Translations under genes and position numbers: made by a program
Assembly: GCA_026874595.1 (NCBI GenBank)
Contig: CM049307.1
Span: forward strand, 64,848,870-64,912,869
Direction of reading: 5' to 3'
DNA length: 64,000 nucleotides
Source of the DNA: Sipunculus nudus
Taxonomy: Eukaryota > Annelida > Sipuncula > Golfingiida > Sipunculidae
The notes under the pieces: generated by a model
Told to the model about the DNA's origin: nothing
The model's input: the letters and a program-made list of their open reading frames with translations, nothing else
Databases searched by the model: none
Shown: positions 12,701 to 27,700 of the stretch, piece after piece
How the letters are laid out: each line of letters begins with the position of its first letter
Numbering within the stretch: the stretch's first letter is position 1

Positions 12701-15700
12701 TCAATTTAATTTTTTGACCAATCCATGCATCCCTAACTGAGATTTTAATGATTTTGTGTGATTTTCATAAATATGGCACCTTCACCATCAAATTATGCTT
12801 CCTGCATGGTGGGTTTAATTATATTTTAATTTGTTAAAATTATGTAAAGGGAATTAATTTCTTAAAAATTTTATATTACCACTACATGGCATTATGGATT
12901 ACTCCTTGATTTAGAACAGTTTTGAAATATTGAGTGGTAACAGCTTTACAATTAAGGAAATACATTTGAAAAAATAGGAATGTTTACATTACACTTAGTG
13001 GAGGTTGTGGGGGGGGGGGATATGAGATTAACTACACACCTGTGACACCTGCTGCCCATGTGACCCATTACAAATCAGGTAAGCAGAGAGAGCTGCATTG
13101 AATGAAATCCAGTGACCAAAGTGGGCTTCTTGACAATGCAAGTGAATACAATAAGTGAATAACTAGCCTAATCTTGGAGCTTTTATTTTCAAATTTTAGA
13201 TTTTAACAGATTTAATCCTCTTGTGTACATGTTGTGAAAATTAAATCCACAGTACTTACAGGAAAAAAACCTGATGTGGCAAAAGTTGGGCAAATTTAAA
13301 AACTTAAAAAATTTGCAAAATCAGAATTTAATTTTGGGTGTATACAACTAAATCTTGAATAAATAAAATGATATCCCTGAAAAAAAGTAAATATCTTTCC
13401 TGATATATTACAGTGTATTATGTTCAGGCCTGAAATTTCAGGAAATTACACAATTCTGACCGAATTTCTGATATGTACATAGGAAATATACAGAGGAATA
13501 TTTACATTAAATATGATTAAAAACAGTTCTGTGGCTTTGATATGAGGCAGTCACCCAATTTTCGGTATGGTAAGAGATTTTGGGGACATCCAACTGTATG
13601 CCGAATTTAGGATTTGTAAGTCCAATTGTTTCAACATGTGCCAGTTTAACAGAGAGACGGACCTACAGACGGACAGCCGACGTACACAGGACCATCACTA
13701 TAGCTCAGTTGACTTAAATTCAGCTGAGCTAAAAACTGACACTCACCAGCACTTCCTTTTCTGATATCACCAGCAGTTCCTGAAGCACCTTAACAGCTTT
13801 ACCACTAACAAGATTCACATCTGCAAAACATACACAAGTCTGTCACTGCCTGACACTCATGATTCTCGGTAACTGAATTTTTAATTAAATTAAACAAGTT
13901 TATTTGATAGATGATGATTTTATACAAAAAGACACACATAATGGTAGTTATTATGACAAAAATCACCCAATTCACATTCACTAATGTTTGCTATGCAAAT
14001 ATAGATTTCATTTTACCATGCTGACTGATTACTGACACTGCTAAGTGAAATGATAATAAAAGCTTACATTAAACAAAGGGCCAAGGACCAAAAATTCACC
14101 TGTGAATATTTAAAATCAGATATAGTTCAAATCTCAAATCAGACTGAGCACTACGATTCCCTTAAGATTTCATAATATTTCCTGGACAGTTCTGAAAAAT
14201 ATTTGGACCTAAATCTCTCATAAAATCATATCAAATGCAAGTTGCCCACAACTTGGACAACATTTTGCAATAATTCCCACATCTACAAGAGTAGGAAGAA
14301 TACTGTTATGGTTTCTTATTCATGAGTTTAAATTTCACAAATGTTTCTTTCAATGTTTTGTCAGGGTTCCATTTTAGTGATCTCACCATATAAAAGACCT
14401 ATACAAAACATAGCCATATTTTTATTAATTACTTATATCATATAATATGTGTCCAAAATCTTGAAAATTGCAGGGAGACCGAAGGGAACATTTACTGAGT
14501 GAAAATTTGAAGATACTTTGGAAGATCTGGTATCTTTCATAATAGCAACCTTTGAACATACAAAATATATCATTATTTATTATATCAATCCTCTACCTTT
14601 CAACTTTCAATAATGAGACCTCATGTTCATTAAGGATGTTTTTTCACAGTAATTCCCCTTTTGCAAATATCACAAATTTAAAACCTCATGAACAAAAAGG
14701 CCACCACAGTGTGACCTGTGACCTAATCAGGTACTCACATTTGAGCATCAGATTCTGGACGACCTCTGTGACCTCCTTGTCTGGACTGTCCTGGAGCCTG
14801 GTGTGGCACCAAGACATCAGGCTGGTCTGTAGTGAGCACAGGAGGTGCATCAGATGAAAGCTCTGGTTGGCCGTCTTGTCACCTTGTGGCTCCGGGAATT
14901 CTTGAGATGCCACAGTAATTAGTGTCTCCATCACTTGTAACATTGGTGAACAGTCAAAGTCCTGATCAAAGTAAAACCAGTCAGTGTACCATTATCTTAT
15001 ACACAGTTTATACATGTATTAAAAAGTCAAAGTCCTAAACACAGTTGAGTCAGTCACTACACAATCACTGCGCATACAGTTACTTTTCTTCCTGATATCC
15101 AAAGATGAACAAATTATATGGTTCCATGAATAAATATTGTTATGTAACAATGAACACTGATCAGGGTTTAAGATCCTCAAAATTGTGTTTCTCTTCCAGC
15201 TAACAGCAATGAACTTCAGGTGTACATGGAATATTTTCCTGGATCTGTCTGTTCTGTCCTCTGATAAAAATGCAGACCAGTTGACCAAGGACAGACAGGA
15301 AGTTCACCCTGTAGGTCATATGTCTATCAGTGACTAAGCTATGAAATACCTACCTTGGTGACCTTGTGGGGTAAGTCTAAAAGTCCACTAGGATCAACAC
15401 TGCCAAAGAACTGGCACAATGACTGGAAGGTCAACGTCACAGAAGAGGCTTCTGTCTTGTCCTGTTTGAGAAGAAATATATATACAGCCTTATTAAAGTT
15501 GGACACGTACGTCTTACAGATTACTAAGTTGGTCAAGGTTCCAGTGGAAATACTCTCTGAAAATGCCCAAGTCTGTTAACCAATTGTTCACCAGTATATT
15601 TGTTTGTCGAGGAAAGGAAGACTGTAGTTTATTAGAACTTGAATAAAAATGTCATTTACGGCCTTGTGTTCACAGAATGTATAATTATAATATTTCTGAC

Positions 15701-18700
15701 TCTATAAAAATTACTGCCTAGATCCACAGGTTTTATAAGCAACATACACCAACTATCATGTTTTATTGATGGATATCAGACATAAACAATCACAAAACTT
15801 TTAACATTAAACAGCGATGACGGGAGGGATGATGTAACATTGGCTCTTTTATTATTGCCACGCACCCCCCCTCCCCCTCCCACTGATTCTTTGTGTCAGA
15901 TGATTTTCTTTCCTGCAATATACTAATTTTTCATAATTTCCCTATTAAAATTAACACACTAAGAAACATAATTGTTTCCTGTTTGAATGGAAGAAAGACA
16001 ACACAGAACTGGTAGTATTCAGGTGGTATGTAGATCCACTTACATTCATAGAGGTAACCATCTTGAATAAGTGCTTCCCCCTGGCTTCTTTATCAGGAAA
16101 GAAAACTGCAGCACCTGATGAAACAATAAAGAAACTTCCTTGGTATTGAAAACAAAAACTAGCAAACATAACCCAGATACCCACACCAGCACAGGTGACT
16201 GTTATATCAACACCTGGAAACATCTTAAATACCTACACTAGCACCTGTACCTTGGGTACCCCATAATCCATACATGTAAACAAGATGGAGATACTGTGGT
16301 TAGCTTCATATTTTCAAATTTTTGGCAATTTTTATATTTTTTCAATCTTTCGCAAGGGTTCCATTTTCACGACCTTACCATGCATTAGCATTCACGCAGT
16401 ATTTAATAATAGGTCTGTTACTTACAGGTAACTTTTCTTGTGTTATTATTAATAATGCCAATCATTTGCCTTTTGACTGTTAAACATACCTGTGTGGTCT
16501 CCATGATAACATACATAAAATGCCGTTAAGGATAGGATTCAAAACTGCAGATGAGGCATCTTATTAACAAAGTTATTTTTTTTTATAATTGCACTTCTGC
16601 AACTATCACAGATTTGAAACCCTCACATTAAAAAGCCAGCCATGGTACCTACATCAGCACAGAAAACCAATGACATCCACAACAGCACAGGCAACTTGGA
16701 TATCAAACAACAACTGATGGAGATCCCAACATAACTAAAACACCTACATCGGCTAACAAAGCAATACACAAAACAGCAATGGTGTACTGCAGGAAGACTG
16801 AAATTCAGACATCAGCACAGGTTACAAAGGGGATGGAGATATCCACATGAGCACATGTACAAAGGTGATGGAGACACCCACATGAGCACAGGTTACAAAG
16901 GTGATGGTGATACCCACATCAGTACAGGTGACAAAGGGGATGGAGATACCCACATCAGTACAGGTGACAAAGGGGATGGAAATACCCACATCAGCACAGG
17001 TTACAAAGGTGATGGAGATACCCACATCAGCACAGGTGACAAAGGTGATGGAGATACCCACATCACCACAGGTTACAAAGGTGATGGAGATACCCACATC
17101 AGCATGGGTTACAAAGGTGATGGAGATACCCACATCACCACAGGTTACAAAGGTGATGGAGATACCCACATCAGCACAGGTTACAAAGGTGATGGAGATA
17201 CCCACATCAGCACAGGCTACAAAGGTGATGGAGATACCCAAATCAGCACAGGTTACAAAGGTGATGGTGATACCCACATCAGCACAGGTTACAAAGGAGA
17301 TGGAGATACCCACATCACCACAGGTTACAAAGGGGATGGAGATTCCCACATCAGCACAGGTGACAAAGGTGATGGAGAGACCCACATCAGCACAGGTTAC
17401 AAAGGTGATGGAGATACCCACATCATCACATGTTACAAAGGTGATGGTGATACCCACATCACCACAGGTGACAAAGGTGATGGAGAGACCCACATCAGCA
17501 CAGGTTACAAAGGTGATGGAGATACCCACATCAGCACAGGTTATAAAGGTGATGGAGATACCCACATCAGCACAGGTTATAAAGGTGATGGAGATACCCA
17601 CATCATCACAGGTTACAAAGGTGATGGAGATACCCAAATCAGCACAGGTTACAAAGGTGATGGTGATACCTACATCACCACAGGTGACAAAGGTGATGGA
17701 GATACCCACATCAGCACAGGTTACAAAGGTGATGGAGATACCCACATCAGTAGAGGTGACAAAGGTGATGGAGATACCCACATCAGCACAGGTTATAAAG
17801 GTGGTGGAGATACCTACATCAGCATGGGTTACAAAGGTGATGGAGATACCCACATCAGTACAGGTGACAAAGGTGATGGAGATACCCACATTAGCACACG
17901 TGACAAAGGTGATGGAGATACCCAAATCAGCACAGGTTATAAAGGTGATGGTGATACACACATCACCACAGGTGACAAAGGTGATGGAGAGACCCACATC
18001 AGCACAGGTTACAAAGGTGATGGAGATAACCACATCAGCACAGGTAATAAAGGTGATGGAGATACCCACATCAGCACAGGTTATAAAGGTGGTGGAGATA
18101 CCCACATCAGCATGGGTTACAAAGGTGATGGAGATACCCACATCAGTACAGGTGACAAAGGTGATGGAGATACCCACATTAGCACAGGTGACAAAGGTGA
18201 TGGAGATACCCACATCAGTACAGGTGACAAAGGTGATGGAGATACCCACATCACCACAGGTGACAAAGGTGATGGAGATACCCACATCACCACAGGTGAC
18301 AAAGGTGATGGAGATACCCACATCACCACAGGTGACAAAGGTGATGGAGATACCCACATCAGCACAGGTTATAAAGGTGATGGAGATACCCACATCACCA
18401 CAGGTTACAAAGGTGATGGAGATACCCACATTAGTACAGGTGACAAAGGTGTTGGAGATACCCACATTAGTACAGGTGACAAAGGTGATGGAGATACCCA
18501 CATAAGCACAGGTGACAAAGGTGATGGAGATACCCACATCACTACAGGTGACAAAGGTGATGGAGATACCCACATTAGCACAGGTTACAAAAGTGATGGT
18601 GATACCCACATCACCACAGGTGACAAAGGTGATGGAGATACCCACATTAGCACAGGTGACAAAGGTGATGGAGATACCCACATCAGTACAGGTGACAAAG

Positions 18701-21700
18701 GTGATGGAGAAACCCACATTAGCACAGGTGACAAAGGTGATGGAGATACCCACATTAGTACAGGTGACAAAGGTGATGGAGATACCAACATCACCACAGG
18801 TGACAAAGGTGATATAGATACCCACATCACAACAGGTGACAAAGGTGATGGAGATACCCACATTAGCACAGGTGACAAAGGTGATGGAGATACCCACATC
18901 AGTACAGGTGACAAAGGTGATGGAGATACCCACATTAGCACAGGTGACAAAGGTGATGGAGATACCCATATCAGAACAGGTGACAAAGGTGATGGAGATA
19001 CCCACATCAGCACAGGTGACAAAGGTGATGGAGATACCCACATTAGCACAGGCGACAAAGGTGATGGAGATACCCACATCACCACAGGTGACAAAGGTGA
19101 TGGAGATACCCACATTAGCACAGGTTACAAAGGTGATGGTGATACCCACATCACCACAGGTGACAAAGGTGATGGAGATACCCACATTAGCACAGGTGAC
19201 AAAGGTGATGGAGATACCCACATCAGTACAGGTGACAAAGGTGATGGAGATACCCACATTAGTACAGGTGACAAAGGTGATGGAGATACCCACATCACCA
19301 CAGGTGACAAAGGTGATGGAGATACCCACATCACCACAGGTGACAAAGGTGATGGAGATACCCACATCACCACAGGTGACAAAGGTGATGGAGATACCCA
19401 CATCAGCACAGGTTACAAAGGTGATGGAGATACCCACATCACCACAGGTTACTAAGGTGATGGAGATACTCACATCAGTACAGGTGACAAAGGTGTTGGA
19501 GATACCCACATTAGTACAGGTGACAAAGGTGATGGAGATACCCACATTAGCACAGGTGACAAAGGTGATGGAGATACCCACATTAGCATAGGTGACAAAG
19601 GTGATGGAGATACCCACATCACCACAGGTGACAAAGTTGATGGGGATACCCACATTAGCACAGGTTACAAAGGTGATGGTGATACCCACATCACCACAGG
19701 TGACAAAGGTGATGGAGATACCCACATTAGCACAGGTGACAAAGGTGATGGAGATACCCACATCAGTACAGGTGACAAAGGTGATGGAGATACCCACATT
19801 AGCACAGGTGACAAAGGTGATGGAGATACCCACATCAGAACAGGTGACAAAGGTGATGGAGATACCCACATCAGCACAGGTGACAAAGGTGATGGAGATA
19901 TCAACATCATCACATGACTTGAAACCCATATCAGCACTATTCAATTTGGATACCAACCCAGCACAAGTGACAATTCTGATACTAACAGAGACACCCACAT
20001 TAGTGCTACAGTACCCTCAGAAGAATAGGTAACTAAGATACCTTCACCAGTGAGGTGACCGTGATATCCACCAGACTAGCTGTCTTAGATATTATCATGG
20101 AAGAAATTGTCAGACTTTAACACATTCAGCTTTAACCATGATAGTTTCTCCATTGGGACTGTGTGCCGACCATATAGGATTCTACGATTTTTTATTTAAC
20201 CATGGTAGTTTCTCCATTGGGACTGTGTGCTGACCATATACAATTCTATGATTTATTTTTAATAACACATAATGATGTAGAAGCCGAAGGTTCTTAGACA
20301 TATGCTCTGGGCAAACATTATCCAAGTCCTCAAAGTTTGTTTTTCTTTATCTGCTACAGAACACACTAACTTGATCCCACAGACTTACTGATCACAGGAA
20401 CTTCAATATCAGGCAATACAAGTGAAGTAAAACATCCTTACTGTAATTTGATGTTACTGATCACAATATTTCATCTCTTAATCAATTACTTAACTCCTAT
20501 TGAATCATTGAATCAGTTTCCACATGGTACATTGATAAATACAATATCATGATAGTCAAATTCACACAAAAATATCAAGTGAATAATAGTACTGGCAATC
20601 ATAAAACAGGTTGAATTATGGAGAGGACAGAAAAAAAGTGTTGGAGAATAAAGGAGTTGTGAGGAAATAATGTTATAGTATTGATAATAAAAGAAACTTC
20701 AATAAAAAGGAAGAAACTTGTATCATGCAAATCATAAATTAATGAATGTGATTTGGCAAATACAATACAAATTAAACATAAAATAAACACAAACAAATGA
20801 CCCGCAGGTCATGAGGCTCAGCTGATCTCTGACACTGAAAATTTTATCAGTTAAGATTTTAAATATATTTTGTATTTTACAAATTGTGTTAGCAGCAGCT
20901 GTGAAGAATTAACATTCATATTTCCAATGGTGATAGATACATATTTGTAAATGATGCATGTCCTTTCAATTTGTGCATACCATGTATAGAATTTGTTTGC
21001 TGGTCTCCTATTGTGACATATCAAGCTTGATTCATAAATCCCAAAAATATTATGAAAAGGTCTGAAAATAAGAATATGTAGGTGGCTCCACCAGTTTTCC
21101 ACAGCAGAAAGGACTATCCATTAATAACCTGACCAAATTTCAGAAAGATCAATGCAATCATTACTGAGATATTTTATCTAAAGTATGAATATCATACATC
21201 AAGCCAAAATGTTAAAATTTCAAATCTGAGTCCGCAACAGTTCTGAAACACTGGTGGGCTGATTTTTGTATGTTTTACATGGTAACAATGTTATATGTGC
21301 AAATGATTTAAAATGCTTTATTTTTTGGGTTGAAAAGAAAGTTTGTTTTGCAATGAAGAGCACTACAAGTCTGATATTGCAAGTGCTGCAAAGACAAAAA
21401 TGTGTGTAACTCACAGAATATAGGTCACAGTGAAATGATATTTGGCATGCAAGGAGATTTACCAAGATCCTACCTTTATGTCAAGTTAGAAGTTTCTTAG
21501 TCAAACAGTTATGATCTAGGTCTTACAGTTACCATTTGTGCTGCATAAATGAATTGATGAACTGTGCGACAGATGGACAGACGACAGAAAAAGGGTGATT
21601 GCTATAGCTCAAATGACCTATAGTCAGCTGAGCTAAAACAGACAAGACACAATTAAACATGAAATACTTAAAAAGGTTGGAAGAGTTGTGATACAATACA

Positions 21701-24700
21701 CATGTCAACTGAAAGAAGAAATAAAGTAAGCATGTGTTAGATACAGGACCAGCACTGTAATCTATAATCATTTGAAGACCATTATCCCACTGGTTCTTTT
21801 TATCACACATCTGATCTACCTGGTACATGGTATTATTGACGTTTTCTACCGACTAGTTTCAAATGTTTAGAGAAATGCCTTGCCCATTTTTATGGGTAAT
21901 ATTTGTGGATATAAAGCAAGCTGCAAATTTTTCACGTGTCAGACCCACTTACAATGTAAGTTTAGTTTCCGTGATTGATAAGTTTATAATTTTTATTCTA
22001 AAAAGAAACTTTGATGTTCATATAACTGACACTTGTCGAACAATAATAATATGCATAAGTTGTATAAAGGGCGCGTGGGTGGCCGTCAGCTGACATCATA
22101 TATAAGCACTGACTCAGCTTTCTGAATATCTCTTTTAAATCAACTGATAGGAAATAATGAAATCAAACTTGCTTGAACGTTTTCCCATATACTGTGCCCT
22201 TTTATCTTTGATTGTTAACTCATTAAAATTTAATTGTTATCATACGTGCATGACCCAATTACCTACGCCTCAGCCAATGATTTCCCTGTGCCCAAATGCC
22301 AATGAAGCACTATAGCTGTAACACCATCGGATGTATTAAATGAGCACTTGGCTCACAAGGTCATAGGAAGGGGCCAATAGCAATGTTTTATCGTGACCTG
22401 TTTGATTATGCTGTGTGACATTGACTGAGATGGGGCAGAAAAGAGAACAATTAACAAGACCTGCACTAAAACAACAATAACTTTGAGGATCTGGTGGTGT
22501 TTTAGGCTTGTGTAAACCTTCAAACTGTTGAACTCTGCCAATTTAGCTTGTACAAACTGTCATATTTTTCCAGCTATGTTCAGGTAAAATCAGCGTAGGG
22601 GCATAATGTGAGCAAAGTGTCTTTAAAAAAATGAGCATAGCAGGCTGTCAAGCTGAAAAACACTGGCGAGAACACTGTCTCTATGTAAAATGATATACAG
22701 TGACCTAAGTTGAAATGGTATCACATTTTAATTCTCTGATAATGTGTTTATCACCTCATTTTTAGATTCCCTGGTGAACTCTATTTTCAAAGATAAATGA
22801 TAATGCTAATTTGAATTTTGTCTCAAAAAGTCATTTTACAGCAAACCTAGTGCAAAACTTTATTAGTAAAAGGTATGGAACACCAGATTCATATATAAAA
22901 GCCTGCTATTTTTATATAACTGCTCAGAAACAGAATTAGTCCATCATTAACTGTTGGTGTTATATGTTGTGTATCCATTCTCTGTATCATCAGCCTTAGA
23001 TTTTTATACAAATATTAGAATGAAACATGACTAAATCTGCAAACTTAAGAGATGCCAATCCCTTTCAGCCTGATAACTGAATGTGATTGCCATGGCTATT
23101 AAAATTCCCTGACTTCCAAAAATATCAAAGAATTCCCTGACTTTTTATGAAATTCCCTGACTTCTCCCTGACCTTGAAAAAACAATTTTTCCCTGATTTT
23201 CCCCTGACTGTTAGCAGCATGGATATTTCATATATCTTAATAAAATCCATCCTAACCCCCCCCCCTCCACCAGGTGCTTTCACATGTTACAAAATTTATA
23301 TGGAGAAAATGATATTGTAAATATATAGAGTACAGGTAATTTGGTTTAATTATGTTATTGTGTTATGTATTAAAGTTCATCAAATAGCAAAGACATTATT
23401 ATTTAAGAAGGATGTTAGAAAACTTCTTGTGCATGTAAGAATGACATTACACACAAGTATCTGAGAAAGACGTAAAGAGTTGACTAACCATCCTTTATGA
23501 GCTGGCCAGCGATGGCCTGTAGTTTACTCTTATCTGGCTCCTCTTTAGGATTAACCCTGGTGTCCACAATATCACAGAGATGCTTAAAGAACTGTTCCCG
23601 AGGCTCCTGTGGAAACAGGAATGATCAGATACATGTCATCATAGATTCCTATGCGTAAAAATATCATGTCACTGACATATTGTACTTACATCAATGATAG
23701 TGACTAAAAGTGTCGTCAAATCCCAGACACATGACTAAAGAGTATAAATGTTTTCAATTAAACAACATAGCTACTGTTTAAACTATAGTGAAGACTGATA
23801 GGACCATAAGCATATATATTTCATGATTTGACGCTCAGCAACATACATGACTCAAGTTTTAATATAAGGCTTAGGGTTATTAAAGTTTAGAGCCCATTTT
23901 TTCCTTGTATATACAATTATTATCAAATTTCAAAAATAATTATTTCGAAACATAAATTTAAAATGTATTCCCTAAAAATTAACTGTTTAAATACTGTTCA
24001 ACTCATTTCTGACCATCGTCTAGTTTTATTTAGTCCAAACATGAAACAAGTGACCCATGGGTCATGATGCTCAGCTGACTGACGTTATGGTTATGACTAT
24101 GACACTGGATGTATATATGAACAAAATGCAAATGAAGTTATGGTAACCTATAATCACCCATGTGGAGATTGATCCAATATTTACAATTTGTGCCAAATTT
24201 CAGGTTTCCAATGGAAATTTTCAAGGATATAGGAAGATATTAAGCCAGAGGTTTTTACTTCCAATAATTAGATTTGTGCATTGATAAAAACAGATCTCAC
24301 CTGATTGTTTTAGAAAGGAGGGATAAATGCGTAAAAGTTTAAAAATACAGGTTGTGCCACCAGTCTTCAGGTACTGATGAAACTGTCCATGATGAATATT
24401 TAAGGCAAGAATCATGGTAAACCATGCATTAATTATTGAGATACAGGACCTTTGTATCAAACTTTTAATTATTCTGGGTTAATAAACAGGCCACATAACT
24501 CAAGAGAAAATTTTAAAGGTCCAACTTTCAAGGACCTCCCCCAGTGTTAAGTAAGAAGTATCTAGGTCAATGGCATTAGTTACACTTTGTGCCCTGTAAA
24601 AGATGGGTCTTCTCATCTATCTGTTGTAAAAATAGACAAAAAAAGTGTAAAAATTTTAAAAAATACATCAATCTTCAGGAACTGATGAAACTGTCCAAGA

Positions 24701-27700
24701 TCAATATTCAAGGCAAGATTCATGGCAATCCATACATTAATGATCAAGATGTATGTGCCTTTGTATCAAATTTTTAATTATTCTGGGGTGTTCAAACAGG
24801 CCACATAACTCAGACTCAGAGCATATAAGTTGCAGTGACCTATTTTCTTGTTTTCAAGGAGAACTTTCAAGGACCTCTGGGGATGTCAAGTTAAAAGTTG
24901 TAATGGTTATAATTTGTGCCTTATCAACGGCCAGATGGCCAGATGACCAGATAGACGGACAAAGGGTGATTGCTATAGCTCAAGCTACTTGGATTCAGCT
25001 GAGCTAAAAAACAAGGGACCCATGGGTTACGGCGCTCAGCTGATCGTGATTGGACTATAAATGTATCATCATTGTGATACTATATTTTGTCGACAAACCT
25101 TATGAATATCATGGACATGTTAGGCTATTATAGAGGAATATAATGTATTATGTGAGTAAATGATGTATGAAATAACCTGACTGATGGATAAATATGGAGT
25201 AAATATAGTGGTTTATTTTTTATTTATTTGGGAGCTGTTGAAAACAGGGATATATTTGAGTAAATATTAATGCAAAGACAGTACACTCAGCAGTGGTAGA
25301 ATGATGATAAGGCTATTTGTTGAAGGATCTATAGTGTATGGAAGTCCGCAAGATTTCAATTTGACAGATATAATGTTATGATTAACTATGCTGAAGAGGG
25401 GATTTATGAATTGTGACTGTATGACATGATATCTCTTAGGTCTTGACAAGGTACATTATATTGATGCCCACCACGTCTACATACTACACAATACTGACTT
25501 AATTTCTGGCATGTACATAGGTAACAAATAGTTATACAATATATAAAAATATGAATATATATGATTCATCTTGTTCTCGTTTACTGAGGCTGACATTGGG
25601 ATGGGGTTCAGAGAAGAAAACAGTGTGGGCAGCAAGGAGGGTTGGATGTAGAGAGAAAAGGAGATAGAGAGAGAGGGACGGAGCATTCAACAGTACTTAA
25701 ACACCTGGAAGGTTAAAATCTAAAATATTATGAAATGTAGATAAAGTCTGAGAGAAAGAGGTAATCTAGGCCATGGTTGGTTGATATGATTGAAGAAATT
25801 GTTGCAAATAATATTTTCAGATCTGACCATGTGTTTCCATTGGATACCTTTCTGACAGGCTGTTGACAGTTCAACATTTTACACATTTGTCTAATGAGAT
25901 CCAACTTTTTTTCTATTTTATGATATGTATACAGTTGCTATAAAGTCCCCACTCCACCGGGGGGGGGGGGGGGTTATGATGGGAGTTACAATGCCTCTGT
26001 CTCTCTGTATATATTTTCTTCAAATTATTAAATTTTATGCTATAGCAATAGAACTACTGTTCACAGTGCCAAGGAGCAAGGACTTAGTGGGGTGGGGGAA
26101 GGGGATGGTGGGAGTTACAATACCTTTGCATATATGTACAGGATATGAAATTTAATTAATCAGTGCTTACAGGGAAAAAAAAGTTTATTCATTATTATTA
26201 AATATTTAAAACAGGCAGAAAGCTAGAGAAACAAAGCAAATCATTTTCATTCCCATTCTTCTGAGCCAGGAAATTATGAACAATTTTTACATAAATTCCT
26301 TTTTTTATAACATCATTTTTTTTCCAGGTTCAAAAATGTAAATATACATTTAGAGTATAGCATATATATGTGAATATTTCAGTTGATTCACATTTCTTAA
26401 TTGCATCAACATATATATCTAATAAATCAGGTTTATAGTACCTGTCAACAGAATGGGGTGGAGGGAGGAAGGGAGGCATAGGGGTGAGAGAGAGATAGAG
26501 AGAAAGAGAGAGAGAAAGAGAGCTTGACTGCCAATGAAAGAGAGAAAGGGAAAGAGAAAGAGGAGAAAGGCTCTCTGGTAATTACTGCCTGACCCAGCCT
26601 GACCCAGACACTCACAGAAGCAGTAGGCAAGGAGTGAAGGTGTTATGTAACAGCCTAGAACACTGTTAACCAATGACTTGATGTAAACATTCAAACATGG
26701 TACTATAAATATGGGTCACTGTGCTCAGCTAAAGTTGACTTTGAAGGTAAAAATCAAAAATAATATCAAATGGAGATCAAGTCTAAGAGGAAAAGGTAAT
26801 ATATGCCATGGCTGGTTGACATGATTGGTTTGTATTGATGAGTAAGAAATTGTTGCAAATAATATTTTGTGACCAAACCATGCATTCTCTAATGTCAAAA
26901 TTGAAGCATGTGAGCAGTTTGTGAATATTAGATGTATATTATTACCATGATCATTGGCTGGCTTTTTGATAAATTGTTGACAGTTCAGTAGTTTACACAT
27001 CTGCTCAATTGGATCTATTTTACATAATATATTTTATTAAATATATGTATTTTTTATTTTATAAAATGTATACAGTTGAAATATAACTGATGTCCCCAGT
27101 CCCCAGATGCAAGGAGTTGGTGGTAGGGGTGGTGGGGGGGGGGGGGGGGAGGGCTGGAATGATGGGAGTTACAACATCTCTTTATAAATATAGTGTATAT
27201 ACATATAGGATTTCTAAACAATACTTACAGGATTAAATAGTTCATTCACAATTACATAATATTTAAAAAAGGACAGACAGACTGTTAGACAAACAAAGCT
27301 CATAATATATTTTAATATTTTAAAGTTTTTCATCTGCAATATTACACATCTGAATACATAAGTTGCTTTCAAATTTCAGACTTTAATAGCTTAAATCCAT
27401 ACACATACAGCATATGAAAGTTACTTCAATAGTGCTTAAAGGAAAAATTTCATAATTAATATATATATTTAATGATAATTGAGAGATGATGGACAGACAG
27501 AGCTGATCACTTAATGTTCCATTCTCCAGAGGCAAGAATATGTTTCAATTAAATCTTAATTTTTTCTAATCCAATTATTTTTCAAATTATTGTACACATT
27601 TGCAATAATAACTAATGGGGGGGGGGGGGGGATTAACAACACTTTTGCATATACATTCAGGGCAAACAAAGCCTTATCTCCAATTCTGCTGAGGCTCGAA

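Noticed and set aside
16822-19998. 1,058-aa minus ORF and 866-aa plus ORF as protein-coding genes
   Set aside because: Both are products of a 36-bp tandem repeat with a period of 12 codons. They overlap on opposite strands, have no splice or family support and lie in a ZZEF1 intron.
22050-22095. Another HINE-like left end (GGGCGCGTGGGTGGCCGTCAGCTGAC)
   Set aside because: There is only partial resemblance to the family palindrome, and no matching right end or interior follows.
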